Of a DNA stretch of 64,000 nt, positions 32,957 through 42,200 are shown piece after piece. The first letter of the stretch is position 1; the number at the start of each line of letters is the position of its first letter. This DNA comes from Streptomyces eurocidicus. Its GTDB lineage: Bacteria; Actinomycetota; Actinomycetes; Streptomycetales; Streptomycetaceae. The position numbers and the translations under genes were made by a program. The notes under the pieces are model-generated. The model was given only the letters and a program-made list of their open reading frames with translations, ran no database searches and was not told the DNA's origin. The stretch is taken from contig NZ_LGUI01000005.1 of assembly GCF_002891295.1 (NCBI RefSeq), positions 518,707 through 582,706 of the forward strand, in the 5' to 3' direction.

Positions 32957-33532
32957 TCAGTCCAGCAGGGACAGCGCCTGGTCGGCCGCGTCCCGAAGCC
33001 GGGCCGACCCGGGCGCGGCCTTCCCCACCACCCGCATGCCCTGCATGAGCACCAGCAGCATCCGCGCGAGCCCCGCCGGGTCCCGCCCGGCCGGCAGCTC
33101 GCCCTGTGCGGCGGCCCGCAGCAGCGCCGAGGTCAGCGCCGTCTCCAGGCTGTCCCAGCTCCGCTCCACGCGCCGGCCCATGTCGGGGTCGTGCGGCGCC
33201 AGCTCCACCGCCGTGTTGGTGACAAAGCAGCCGCGCCGCAGGTCGTCGCGGGCGGACTCCTCGGCGAAACGGCGGACCAGCGCGCGCACCGAGGGCAGCG
33301 CCGGGCCGGGCCGGGACAGCTCCTCCAGCACGGTGGACTGCTCGCCGTAGCGCTCCAGCGCCTTCAGGTACAGCTCGTGCTTGTTCCCGAACGTCGCGTA
33401 GAGGCTGGCCCGCGCGACGCCGAGGCGTTCGACGAGGTCCGCCATCGACGTCGCCTCGTAGCCGCGCTCCCAGAACAGCTCCAGGGCCGACTGAAGAGCG
33501 GCGTCGGGGTCGAATTCCTTTGTCCTGGCCAC
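32957..33532 (-). CDS. TetR/AcrR family transcriptional regulator
   Basis: A 191-aa repressor: FDPDAALQSALELFWERGYEATSMADLVERLGVARASLYATFGNKHELY is the helix-turn-helix domain, and GCFVTNTAVELAPHDP starts the ligand-binding half, the layout of the TetR subgroup that senses small electrophiles or drugs. Start is the GTG at 33532 (ARTKEFDPDAAL is the usual family beginning); a TTG three codons earlier is possible. Followed 103 bp downstream by the SDR gene with an operator in between. Confidence 0.9.
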   Translation of the reverse strand: MARTKEFDPDAALQSALELFWERGYEATSMADLVERLGVARASLYATFGNKHELYLKALERYGEQSTVLEELSRPGPALPSVRALVRRFAEESARDDLRRGCFVTNTAVELAPHDPDMGRRVERSWDSLETALTSALLRAAAQGELPAGRDPAGLARMLLVLMQGMRVVGKAAPGSARLRDAADQALSLLD

Positions 33533-33594
33533 GACGATCAAGGTAGTCGTATCTGGAACGATCGGTCAAGAAAGAATCCCTCGCCGATCCTCCG

Positions 33595-33645
33595 GTACGG
33601 CACCGGCCGTGGGCGCCCCGGGGCCCCGCGGCCGGTGCCGTACCG
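33595..33645. promoter_or_regulatory. Perfect 15-bp inverted repeat in the promoter of the DUF1266 gene
   Basis: GGTACGGCACCGGCC (33595-33609) and its exact complement (33631-33645) flank a 21-nt GC-rich loop. A -10-like TAGACT follows at 33656, 7 bp before the next ATG, so the right arm would cover the -35 region. Operator or RNA hairpin cannot be told apart by eye. Confidence 0.45.
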
Positions 33646-33667
33646 CCCCGTCCCTAGACTGCCGATC

Positions 33668-34807
33668 ATGCAGTTCGCGCCCTGGACACCGCCGACCGAC
33701 ATCGAGCGGAGGCTCCACGAGTCGACGGCGCGCGGGGACTGGGACGGCCAGATCGGGGCGCTCGCCGAGGCCGACCTGTTCATCGGTGTGGCGCGGGCCG
33801 AGGCTGACGGTCTCGTGCCGCCCGCGCCGCTCGCCCCCTACCGCGACCCGGTGAGCGGCAGGCGCGCGCTGCCCGTGCTCACCCGTGGCGCGCTGCCGCC
33901 CTGGCGGCCCGACTGGGTCTTCCAGCGGACCTCGCTGGCCGAGCTGGCCCAGGAGTGGCCCCACGACAAGTGGTGGCTGGCCGTGAACCCCGGCCTGCCC
34001 GGCGGCGCGGCCGTCCCCGCCACCCCGCTGGACCGCGAGGCATGGCTGGAGGTGTGCGCCGAGACGCCGCCGCCCACCGGCGGCCGGCTGGTGACGAGCC
34101 TCGCCGGCCCGCTGCACGGCCCGCTCGCACGGGGCCTGGCCTGCGGTGCTCCCCTCGCCGTGGCCGAGGCGCTGCCCTGGAACGTCCTCGGCGCCGTCCA
34201 CCACGACTACGACGCCGACCGCGCGGTCCTGCGCGACTCCTGGGGCGTCACCGACCCCGCCGGATGGCGGCGGCTCACGGACCGGCTGCTCGCCGGGGAG
34301 GGCGCCGGCCGCGAGGCGGAGTTCGCCCTGCGCGCCCGCGAGGGCCTCACGGCGCAGGACGGCCGGGTCCCCGCGACGGAGGAGTGGCGGCGGTCCCTCA
34401 CCCACGTCCTGCTGCACCGCGCCGCCTCCCCCGAGGAGACGCGCGCCCTGGACGACGTGGCCGTCCGCATCGACGGGTTCGAGGAGTGGCTCCGCCGGGA
34501 GGGGCTGCTGCCGCCCGGCGGCCGGGCCTGCTCGACGACGGCGTACGACCACGGGTGCGTGGTCCACGCCGCCCGGCTGGGCCTGGCCGCCCGCTACTGC
34601 GACCCGGCGGAGGCCGAACGGGTCGTCGTGGCGGCGGGCGACCGCAGCGCCCGCGCGTACGCCTCCTGGCAGGCGTTCTCCGCCGGTTTCCTGCTCGGCC
34701 GGGCGCTGCGCTCCGGCGAGGAGGCGCCTGGCCGTGCCGCGTCGCTCGCCCACCGGGCGCTCGCCACCGACCCGGGCAGCCCCTGGCGGGGCATCACCTG
34801 GTCGTGA
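33668..34807 (+). CDS. DUF1266 domain protein
   Basis: A 379-aa protein. Residues about 270-370 match DUF1266: AYDHGCVVHAARLGLAARYCDPAEAERVVVAAGDRSARAYASWQAFSAGFLLGRAL. The N-terminal half (about 25-130) resembles an SseB-like domain (DLFIGVARAEADG, RRALPVLTRGALPP, WWLAVNPGLPGG). No signal or membrane segment. Members of this family are found in E. coli (YbeR/YbeU) and streptomycetes, with no known activity. ATG at 33668 lies just after a TAGACT -10-like box, so the message may be leaderless. Confidence 0.8.
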   Translation: MQFAPWTPPTDIERRLHESTARGDWDGQIGALAEADLFIGVARAEADGLVPPAPLAPYRDPVSGRRALPVLTRGALPPWRPDWVFQRTSLAELAQEWPHDKWWLAVNPGLPGGAAVPATPLDREAWLEVCAETPPPTGGRLVTSLAGPLHGPLARGLACGAPLAVAEALPWNVLGAVHHDYDADRAVLRDSWGVTDPAGWRRLTDRLLAGEGAGREAEFALRAREGLTAQDGRVPATEEWRRSLTHVLLHRAASPEETRALDDVAVRIDGFEEWLRREGLLPPGGRACSTTAYDHGCVVHAARLGLAARYCDPAEAERVVVAAGDRSARAYASWQAFSAGFLLGRALRSGEEAPGRAASLAHRALATDPGSPWRGITWS

Positions 34808-34855
34808 CGGCCCCGCGACCGGGCGCGCGGGCCGCCGGGCGCGCACAATCGGCGG

Positions 34856-36223
34856 GTGGATGCAGCGATCGCCCTGTTCACCGCGGATCTGCGGCTGAGT
34901 GACAACCCCGTGCTGCGCGGCGCCGTGCGCGCCGGGCGGCGGGTCGTGCCGCTGTTCGTCGTCGACGAGGGCCTCGCCGCCACGGGCTTCGCCGTGCCCA
35001 ACCGCGCCGCGTTCCTGGCCGACTGCCTCGCCGACCTGGACGCGGGGCTGCGCGAGCGGGGCGGCCGGCTGGTGGTGCGGCGCGGGGACGTGGTCGAGGA
35101 GACCTGCCGGGTGGCCGCCGAGACGGGCGCCGGGGAGGTGCACCTCGCGGGCGGCGTCAGCGGCTTCGCCCTGCGCCGCGAGGAGCGGCTGCGGGCCGCG
35201 CTGGAGGCGGACGGGCGCGGGCTGCGCGTGCACGACGCCGTGATCACGGCGGTCGCCCCGGGCGCGGTGCTGCCCGCCGGGCGGGACCACTTCGCCGTGT
35301 TCACGCCGTACTTCCGCCGCTGGTCCGCCGAGGCGCTACGGCCCGTGGCCGACGCCCCGCGCGCCCTTCGGGTGCCCGCGGCGCACTCGGAGCCGCTGCC
35401 CTCGGCCGCCGCCCTGACCGGCCGGCCGGGCACGCTCTCACCCGCGTTGCCCGAGGGCGGCGAGCGGGCGGGCCGCCGCCGCCTCGACGCCTGGCGGCGC
35501 GGCGGAATGGCCGGGTACGCCGACCGCCATGATGACCTCGCGGGCGACGCCACGTCCCGGCTGTCGCCGTACCTCCACTTCGGCTGCCTGTCGCCCGTGG
35601 AGCTGGTCACGCGGGCACGGGCCGGTCGGGGGGAGGGCGCCGAGGCGTTCGTACGCCAACTGGCGTGGCGGGACTTCCACCACCAGCTGCTCGCCGCCCG
35701 CCCGGACGCGTCCTGGCACGACTACCGCCCCCGGCACGACCGCTGGTACGAGGACGCCGGGGAGCTCGCCGCGTGGCGGGCGGGCCGTACCGGATACCCG
35801 GTGGTCGACGCGGCGATGCGGCAGCTGGCCCACGAGGGCTGGATGCACAACCGGGCCCGGCTGCTCGCGGCGGGCTTCCTCGCCAAGACCCTGTACCTCG
35901 ACTGGCGCGCGGGCGCCCGCCACTTCCTGGACCTGCTCGTCGACGGGGACGTGGCGAACAACCAGCTGAACTGGCAGTGGGTGGCGGGCACCGGCAGCGA
36001 CACCCGGCCGAACCGGGTCCTCAACCCGCTGACCCAGGCGAGGAGGTACGACCCGGAGGGGGAGTACGTACGCCGGTGGGTCCCGGAGCTGCGGGGGGTG
36101 GCCGGCCGGGCGGTGCACGAGCCCTGGCGGCTGCCGGACCGGGACCGCCGCGGGTACCCGGAGCCGGTCGTGGAACCCGGGGACACGGCGGGGCGTTTCC
36201 GGCGGGGGCGTGGTCTGGTGTGA
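34856..36223 (+). CDS. phr: Deoxyribodipyrimidine photolyase (CPD photolyase, class I)
   Basis: Repairs cyclobutane pyrimidine dimers with blue light and FADH-. The 455 aa are typical. The N-terminal antenna domain starts AIALFTADLRLSDNPVL. The FAD domain has SRLSPYLHFGCLSP, RQLAWRDFHHQLL, GYPVVDAAMRQLAHEGWMHNR and DGDVANNQLNWQWVAGTGSDTRPNRVLNP, the last holding the Asn that contacts FAD. The tryptophan electron-transfer chain residues appear present (W in EGWMH and LNWQW). GTG at 34856. Single-gene unit. Confidence 0.95.
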   Translation: MDAAIALFTADLRLSDNPVLRGAVRAGRRVVPLFVVDEGLAATGFAVPNRAAFLADCLADLDAGLRERGGRLVVRRGDVVEETCRVAAETGAGEVHLAGGVSGFALRREERLRAALEADGRGLRVHDAVITAVAPGAVLPAGRDHFAVFTPYFRRWSAEALRPVADAPRALRVPAAHSEPLPSAAALTGRPGTLSPALPEGGERAGRRRLDAWRRGGMAGYADRHDDLAGDATSRLSPYLHFGCLSPVELVTRARAGRGEGAEAFVRQLAWRDFHHQLLAARPDASWHDYRPRHDRWYEDAGELAAWRAGRTGYPVVDAAMRQLAHEGWMHNRARLLAAGFLAKTLYLDWRAGARHFLDLLVDGDVANNQLNWQWVAGTGSDTRPNRVLNPLTQARRYDPEGEYVRRWVPELRGVAGRAVHEPWRLPDRDRRGYPEPVVEPGDTAGRFRRGRGLV

Positions 36224-36319
36224 ACGGGGTCCGCCGCCGTCAGGGGTAGGACGCCGCCACGCGGACAGAAGTCGGGAAGCGCGCGTCCGACGATCCGCGG
36301 AGCCGAAGGAGACACGGCG

Positions 36320-36841
36320 ATGACGACGGAAACGACGACGGAAACGACGACCCCGCCCCGGCCTGCCGGCCGCACCGCGGACGCGGGTACGGGCATGGGC
36401 ACGACCACCGGCACCACCGTCCGGGCTGGCGCCCCCGGCGCGCACACCCCCGCGGCCGTCCGCGGCCGGACCAGCATCGCCGACGGCGTCGTGGAGAAGA
36501 TCGCGGGCCTGGCCGCCCGCGAGGTGCCCGGCGTGTACGCGCTCGGCGGCGGCTTCGCCCGCACCCTGGGGGCGGTGCGGGAGCGGGTGCCGGGCGGGCG
36601 CCCGAGCGTCACTCGCGGGGTGAAGGTCGAGGTGGGGGAGCGGCAGACGGCGGTCGACCTCGACCTCGTGGTCGTCTACGGGGTGCCGATCACGGAGGTG
36701 GCGGGTGAGGTACGGGAGAACGTGATCTCGGCGGTGGAACGGATGACGGGGCTGGAGGTGGTGGAGGTCAATGTCGCGGTGGTGGACGTACGGCTGCCGG
36801 ACGAGGAGGAGGCGGCGGAGTCGGAGGTCCGGGTCCGGTAG
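36320..36841 (+). CDS. Asp23/Gls24 family envelope-stress protein
   Basis: A 173-aa protein with a threonine/proline-rich leader of about 45 residues and then the Asp23/Gls24 domain: TSIADGVVEKIAGLAAREVPGVYAL, GVKVEVGERQTAVDLDLVVVYGVPITEVAGEVRENVISAVERMTGLEVVEVNVAVVDV. In Firmicutes the family sits under the membrane and responds to alkaline or envelope stress; in streptomycetes several paralogues occur. GAAGGAG precedes the ATG at 36320. Confidence 0.93.
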   Translation: MTTETTTETTTPPRPAGRTADAGTGMGTTTGTTVRAGAPGAHTPAAVRGRTSIADGVVEKIAGLAAREVPGVYALGGGFARTLGAVRERVPGGRPSVTRGVKVEVGERQTAVDLDLVVVYGVPITEVAGEVRENVISAVERMTGLEVVEVNVAVVDVRLPDEEEAAESEVRVR

Positions 36842-36847
36842 GGGCCC

Positions 36848-36999
36848 TGCGGGCGGCTTTCCCCAGCCCCGCCCCTTCCCGAACCGGGGCTCCGCCCCGG
36901 CCCCCGGTCCTCAATCGCCGGACGGGCTGATTTTCAGCCCGTCCGGCGATTGAGGACATTCGGGAAGGGGCGGGGTGGGGAACAAGCCCCGCGCAGCGG
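36848..36999. repeat. Nested palindromic intergenic repeat, copy 2 (inverted)
   Basis: Same elements as copy 1 at 18604-18765 but in the opposite order. The inner hairpin has perfect 24-bp arms (36907-36930 and 36934-36957) around a 3-nt loop. Outer arms contain CCCCGCCCCTTCCCG and its complement. Again it lies between two convergent genes. Confidence 0.85.
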
Positions 37000-37019
37000 C
37001 CACCCCGCCGCCTCACCCC

Positions 37020-37325
37020 TCAACGCCCCCCATGCCCCACCGCGATCGCCTCCACCCGCCGCGCCAGCTCCACGTCCAGCCCCGTCACCTTCCCCCCGAC
37101 GCTGTGCGTGTTCACTGACAGCCGCACCGTGTTGTAACCGAGCGTCAGATCGGAGTGATGCCCCAACTCCTCCTGGATCTGGGCGATATGGATCACCATT
37201 GCCGCCGCCGGGAAGTGGCCCTCGAAGGAGTACGTACGGCTGATGGTGTCGCCGTCCGTGGTCCAGCCGGGCAGTTCCTGGAGGCGGTCCTCGACGTCCT
37301 TCTGGGAGAGCGGTTCGACGGCCAT
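37020..37325 (-). CDS. Pterin-4a-carbinolamine dehydratase (PCD/DCoH)
   Basis: Dehydrates 4a-hydroxytetrahydrobiopterin, recycling the pterin cofactor of aromatic hydroxylases, or acts as a cofactor-maintenance enzyme. A small 101-aa protein with the active-site pattern GHHSDLTLGYNTVRLSVNTHSVGG (two adjacent His and a later His in TH). LQELPGWTTDGDTISRTYSFEGHFPAAAMVIHIAQ is the conserved first half. ATG at 37325 has AAGGGGA upstream. No aromatic amino acid hydroxylase is visible nearby. Confidence 0.93.
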   Translation of the reverse strand: MAVEPLSQKDVEDRLQELPGWTTDGDTISRTYSFEGHFPAAAMVIHIAQIQEELGHHSDLTLGYNTVRLSVNTHSVGGKVTGLDVELARRVEAIAVGHGGR

Positions 37326-37500
37326 GGGTGTCCCCTTCGTCGTGGATGCCGGTGACTCAAGCGTCCCACGCGGCGGGGGCGCTTTCGCGTCAATGTGCGC
37401 GATGGAGCGTCGTGCGTCGGAAGTTCCCTTCCGGGATACGGGTGCCGCTCCTATGCTCCTGCGGCCGGAAGGGCAGGCGTTACCGACGGTAGGGGCTGGC

Positions 37501-39279
37501 ATGGACGGTACGGGCGGCACACGCAGAGGATTCATCGGCGGGGCGGCGGCCGTCGCCGGCGCCACCGCGCTGGGCACGGCGGCACTCGGCGGCAAGGCGG
37601 CCGCCGCACCCCGCACGGCACCCGGTGGCCGGACGGTCGCGGTCCTCGGCGGCGGCGTCGCCGGACTCACGGCCGCGCACGAACTCGCCGAGCGCGGCTT
37701 CGAGGTGACGGTCTACGAGAAGAAGTCACCGGGTGGCAAGGCCCGCAGCATGGACGTGCCCGGCAGCGCCCGGGGCGGCCGCCGGCCGCTGCCCGGCGAG
37801 CACGGCTTCCGCTTCATCCCCGGCTTCTACCGCAACCTGCCGGACACCCTGCGCCGCATACCGTTCCCCGGCAACCCCGACGGCTGCCACGACAACCTCG
37901 TGGCGTCGAGCGAGGTGCTGTTCGCCCGAACGGGCCACGAGGACATCCGCATGCCGTTCCACAGCATCGGCGAGCCGCCGCCCGTCCTCACCCCCGAGGC
38001 GCTGCGCCGCGCGCTGGTCGGCTTCTTCGACGCCTTCGGGAACATCCCGGCCCACGAGCTCGCCTACTTCGCGAACCGGCTGCTCGTCTGGTTCACCAGC
38101 TGCGACGCCCGGCGGCTCGACCGCTGGGAGCGCGTCCCCTGGTGGGACTTCATCAAGGCCGCGCGGATGTCGCCGAACTACCAGCGGCTGCTCGCCATCG
38201 GCATCACCCGCAACATCGTGGCGACGAAGGCGGAGGTGGCGAGCACCCGCACCGTCTGCAACGTCACCGAGGCGTTCCTCTTCAACATCCTGGGCCGGGG
38301 TGCCGACGGCGAACCCGACCGGGTCCTCGACGCCCCCACCAACGAGGCGTGGATCGACCCGTGGGTCACCCATCTGAAGTCGCTGGGCGTGACCTTCCGC
38401 ATCGGCTGGCCCGTGCAGGACCTGGGCATCGACGGCGGCCGGATCACCGCGGCCGTCGTCCACGACCCGGCCGGAGCCCGCCACGCGGTGACCGCCGACC
38501 ACTTCGTCTCGGCGATGCCGGTCGAGCACGCCCGTACGACCTGGAACGCGGCCGTACGGGCCGCGGACCCCCGCCTGGCCCGCTGCGACGCGCTGCGCAC
38601 GGACTGGATGACGGGCATCCAGTTCTATCTGACCGAGCCCACGCCCATCGTCCACGGCCACATCAACCACATCGACTCGCCCTGGTCGATCACCGCCGTG
38701 GGACAGGCCCAGTACTGGTCCGGGCGGGACTTCCGCGCGGACTACGGCGACGGCACGGTCGCCGACTGCCTGTCGGTCGACGTCTCCGAGTGGGACAGGC
38801 CCGGCATCCTCTACGGCAAGAAGGCCAAGGACTGCACCCGCGAAGAGGTCGCCCGCGAGGTGTGGGCCCAGATGAAGGCCGGTCTGAACGACACCGGCCG
38901 GACGGTCCTCAGCGACGCGAAGCTGCACTCCTGGTTCCTGGACCCCGCCGTCGAGATCGGCGTCCCCCGGCCCACCAACGACGAGCAACTGCTCATCCAC
39001 CCCGTGGGAACCTGGTTCGACCGCCCTGAGGCCGCCACCGCGATACCCAACCTCTTCCTCTGCGGCGACTACGTCGCCACGGACATCGACCTGGCGACCA
39101 TGGAAGGCGCCAACGCCTCGGCCCGCGCCGCGGTGAACGCCCTCCTGGACGCCGTGGGTTCGCGGGCCGAACGGTGCACGGTGACGCCCCTCTACCGCGC
39201 GCCGGAGCTGGAGGCGGCCAAGGCGCAGGACGCCTTGCGGTACAGGCTGGGGCTGCGGAACGCGTTCGATCTGGGGTAG
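37501..39279 (+). CDS. Exported FAD-dependent oxidoreductase (phytoene desaturase/hydroxysqualene dehydroxylase-like)
   Basis: A 592-aa flavoprotein of the amine-oxidase superfamily. It begins with a Tat-type leader (TRRGFIGG, then a hydrophobic run ending AAAA near 37). The dinucleotide motif VAVLGGGVAGLTAAHELAERGFEVTVYEKK follows, then RPLPGEHGFRFIPGFYRNLPDTLRRI, a block found in carotenoid-desaturase-like and HpnE-like enzymes. The C-terminus has LFLCGDYVATDIDLATMEGANASARAAV, the FAD-binding end of the fold. No carotenoid or hopanoid genes are adjacent, so the substrate is open. Ends 6 bp from the convergent SARP gene. Confidence 0.82.
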   Translation: MDGTGGTRRGFIGGAAAVAGATALGTAALGGKAAAAPRTAPGGRTVAVLGGGVAGLTAAHELAERGFEVTVYEKKSPGGKARSMDVPGSARGGRRPLPGEHGFRFIPGFYRNLPDTLRRIPFPGNPDGCHDNLVASSEVLFARTGHEDIRMPFHSIGEPPPVLTPEALRRALVGFFDAFGNIPAHELAYFANRLLVWFTSCDARRLDRWERVPWWDFIKAARMSPNYQRLLAIGITRNIVATKAEVASTRTVCNVTEAFLFNILGRGADGEPDRVLDAPTNEAWIDPWVTHLKSLGVTFRIGWPVQDLGIDGGRITAAVVHDPAGARHAVTADHFVSAMPVEHARTTWNAAVRAADPRLARCDALRTDWMTGIQFYLTEPTPIVHGHINHIDSPWSITAVGQAQYWSGRDFRADYGDGTVADCLSVDVSEWDRPGILYGKKAKDCTREEVAREVWAQMKAGLNDTGRTVLSDAKLHSWFLDPAVEIGVPRPTNDEQLLIHPVGTWFDRPEAATAIPNLFLCGDYVATDIDLATMEGANASARAAVNALLDAVGSRAERCTVTPLYRAPELEAAKAQDALRYRLGLRNAFDLG

Positions 39280-39285
39280 CCGCCT

Positions 39286-42200
39286 TTACTGTCCAGGCGT
39301 CGAGAAAGCGGTCCGGGCGTCCAGAAAGAGGCGTACGACCTTGGCTTCGGGGTCGTCCTCGGAACCGTAGAGGGACAGTGCCTGCTGCCAGGCGGCCCGG
39401 GCGCGGCGGGTCTCGCCCATGCCGTCCAGGGCGCGGCCGAGGAGGGCGAGCACGTCGGCCCGGCGCCGGTCACCGCCGGTGAGGGTGCCGAGCGCCTGTT
39501 CCGCGAGGTCGGCCGCGTCCGCCGGGCGCTTCTGCGCGAGCCGGATCCTGGTCATCCGGAACAGCGCCAGGCCCTCCCGCAGCGGCTGACGCCACACTCG
39601 GAAGAGGGTCCGGGCCTCGCTGAGCGCGCGGAAGGCTGGCTCGGCGTCCCCGGCCCGTTCCAGGGCCAGTCCCAGGGTGTTGAGGGCGCTGCCCAGCTCC
39701 GGGGTGTCGCCCAGCTCCCGCAGGAGCGCCACGCTGCGCCTGGCCTCCTCCACCGCGCGGTCGACCGTGCCCCCGGCCAGCAGCAGCCGGGAGACGCTCG
39801 CCAGGGTGACGGCCTCGCCCATCCGGTTCTCGTCGTGGCGGAACGCGTCGGCGGCCCTGCCGAGGAATTTCCCGGCCCGGTCCCGGTTGTGGTCGCGGCG
39901 GGCCAGCGAGCCCATCAGACGCAGGGTGTGCCCCAGCGCGAAGAGGTCCTGGACCGAGGTGGCGCACTTCTCGGCGCGTGCCGCCTCGACCGCCGCCCGT
40001 TCGGTCCGCCCGGCGATCTCGTGCCCCCTGGCGAGCAGATACCGCGCCCGGGCCTCGACGAGGTTCACGCCTCGCTCCTTGGCAGCGGTCGCGACGCTCC
40101 CGACCGCCGCCGCGTGCCGGTCGGTGAACTCCCCGTCCTCCAGGACATCGCTGATCGCCCACAGCGTGTCCACCGCCCGGCGCAGATCCCCGCGGGAGAC
40201 CTCCTGCGGCCCCGCCATGACGTCCTCCACGGCGGCGAGCACGTTCCCCGCCTCGGCGAAGAGCCACTCCAGGGCCTCCCTGCGGTCCTCGAAGGACAAC
40301 CCGAATCCCCACCCCGAGGCCAGGTACCGTGCGCACCCGTCACGCGGACGCAGCCGCAGCTGCGCGACGGTCGCCGTGCACAGCTGGAAGCCGAGCAGCC
40401 GGGACGCGGCCGCCTGCCGCTCCTCCAGGGGCTCGTCGGCCTCGGCGCGGGTACGGGCGTAGAGCCGCACCAGGTCGTGGAGCCGGTAGCGGTGCGGCTC
40501 GGGGGAGTCCAGGAGGCTGCTGTCGACCAGTGATTCGAGGAGCCGTTCCGCCCCGGCGAGGTCGTCCCCGTCCGGCCCCGAGCCGAGCAGGGCGGCCGCG
40601 GCGTGGAACGAGATGTCCGGCCCGGAAGCGATGCCCAGCAGCCGGAAGGCACGCGCCTGCTCCGGCGCCAGCCGGCCGTAGCCCAGCTCGAACGCGGACC
40701 GCACCACCAGATCACCGGCCCGCAGCTCGTCGAGGCGCCTGTGCTCGTTCGCCAGCTTCGCGGCCAGGGTTTCCACCGGCCAGGACGGGCGGGCCGCGAG
40801 CCGGACCCCGGCGGTCCGGACGGCCAGGGGCAGCCCGCCGCACGCCTCCACCACCTCCAGGGCCTCGTCCGGCTCGTCCGCCACCCGCTCCTCGCCCACA
40901 ATCCGGGTAAACAGGCGGAGTCCCTCTTCACGGTCCATCACCGGCACGTCGATCTGGTGCGCCCCCGAGATACCGCTCAGGCGCGCCCGGCCGGTGACGA
41001 TCGCGGCGCTGCCCGGGGCACCCGGCAGCAGCGGCCGGACCTGGCCCGCGTCGCGCGCGTCGTCCAGGACGACGAGGATCCGCTTGCGGTCCAGCAGTGA
41101 CCGGTACAGGGCGGACCGGGCGGCGACGGTCGCCGGGACGTACGCCGGGTGCACCCCCAGGGCGGGTAACAGATCGCCCAGCACCGCCGCGGGATCCACC
41201 GGATCGGGGCCCGCGCCCCGGAGGTCGGCGTACAGCAGACCGTCGGGGAAGTGGTCGCCGACGGCGTGCGCGACGTGCAGGGCCAGCGTGGTCTTGCCCA
41301 CCCCGCCGAGGCCCGTGAGGGCGAGGACCACGGGCGCCGGGCGCCCTTCCGCCAGCAGGCTCTCGGTCATCTCGCCGACGAGGTCGCCCCGGCCGGTGAA
41401 GTCCAGGACGTCCGCCGGGAGCTGTGCGGGACGTACGGGCTCGGGTTCGCGTCCCGGGGTGGCAGGTTCCGTGGCCGACGTGATCTCCAGCCGGGTGTCG
41501 GCCTGCAGGATCCGCTGCTGGAGGTCCGCCAGCGCGGGGCCCGGGTCGACGCCCAGCTCGTCGGCCAGCAGCCGGCGCGTGTCCGCGTAGACGGCGAGTG
41601 CCTCGGCCTGCCGACCGCTCCGGTACAGGGCCAGCATCAGCAGCTCGCGCAGCCGCTCGCGCAGGGGCTGCTGGGCGGTGAGGGCCGTCAGCTCGGAGAC
41701 GACCTCCGCGTGCCGGCCCAGCTCCATCCGCAGCTCGACGCGGGACTCCGTCAGCTGGAGCCGCCACTCCTCCAGACGGCTGCGGTGCATCTCGGCGAAC
41801 GGGCCGGTCAGGCCGGCGAGCGGCTCGCCGTCCCAGAGGGCCAGCGCCTCGTCGAGCCGGGCCAGGGCCCGGACGGGGTCGCCGGCGGCGCGGGCGCGCC
41901 CGGAGTCCGCGACGAGGCCGTCCACGGTGTCCAGGTCGAACCAGGCTTCCCGGAGGTGCAGGGCGTAGCCGCCGGACTCGCTGACGAGGATGTCCCCGTC
42001 GGGCCCGAACGCCTTCCGCAGCCGCGAGGCGTACGTGCGCAGGGCCGCCAGCGCCTGGTGCGGGGGGTCGTCGCCCCAGAGGTCCTCCAGCAGCTCCGCG
42101 GCGGTGGCCGTGCGGTGGCCGCGCAGCAGCAGGGCCGCGAGCAGGCCGCGCTGCTGGGGGGAGCCGGTGTGCAGGGCCTCCTCGCCGCGCCAGGCGCGCA

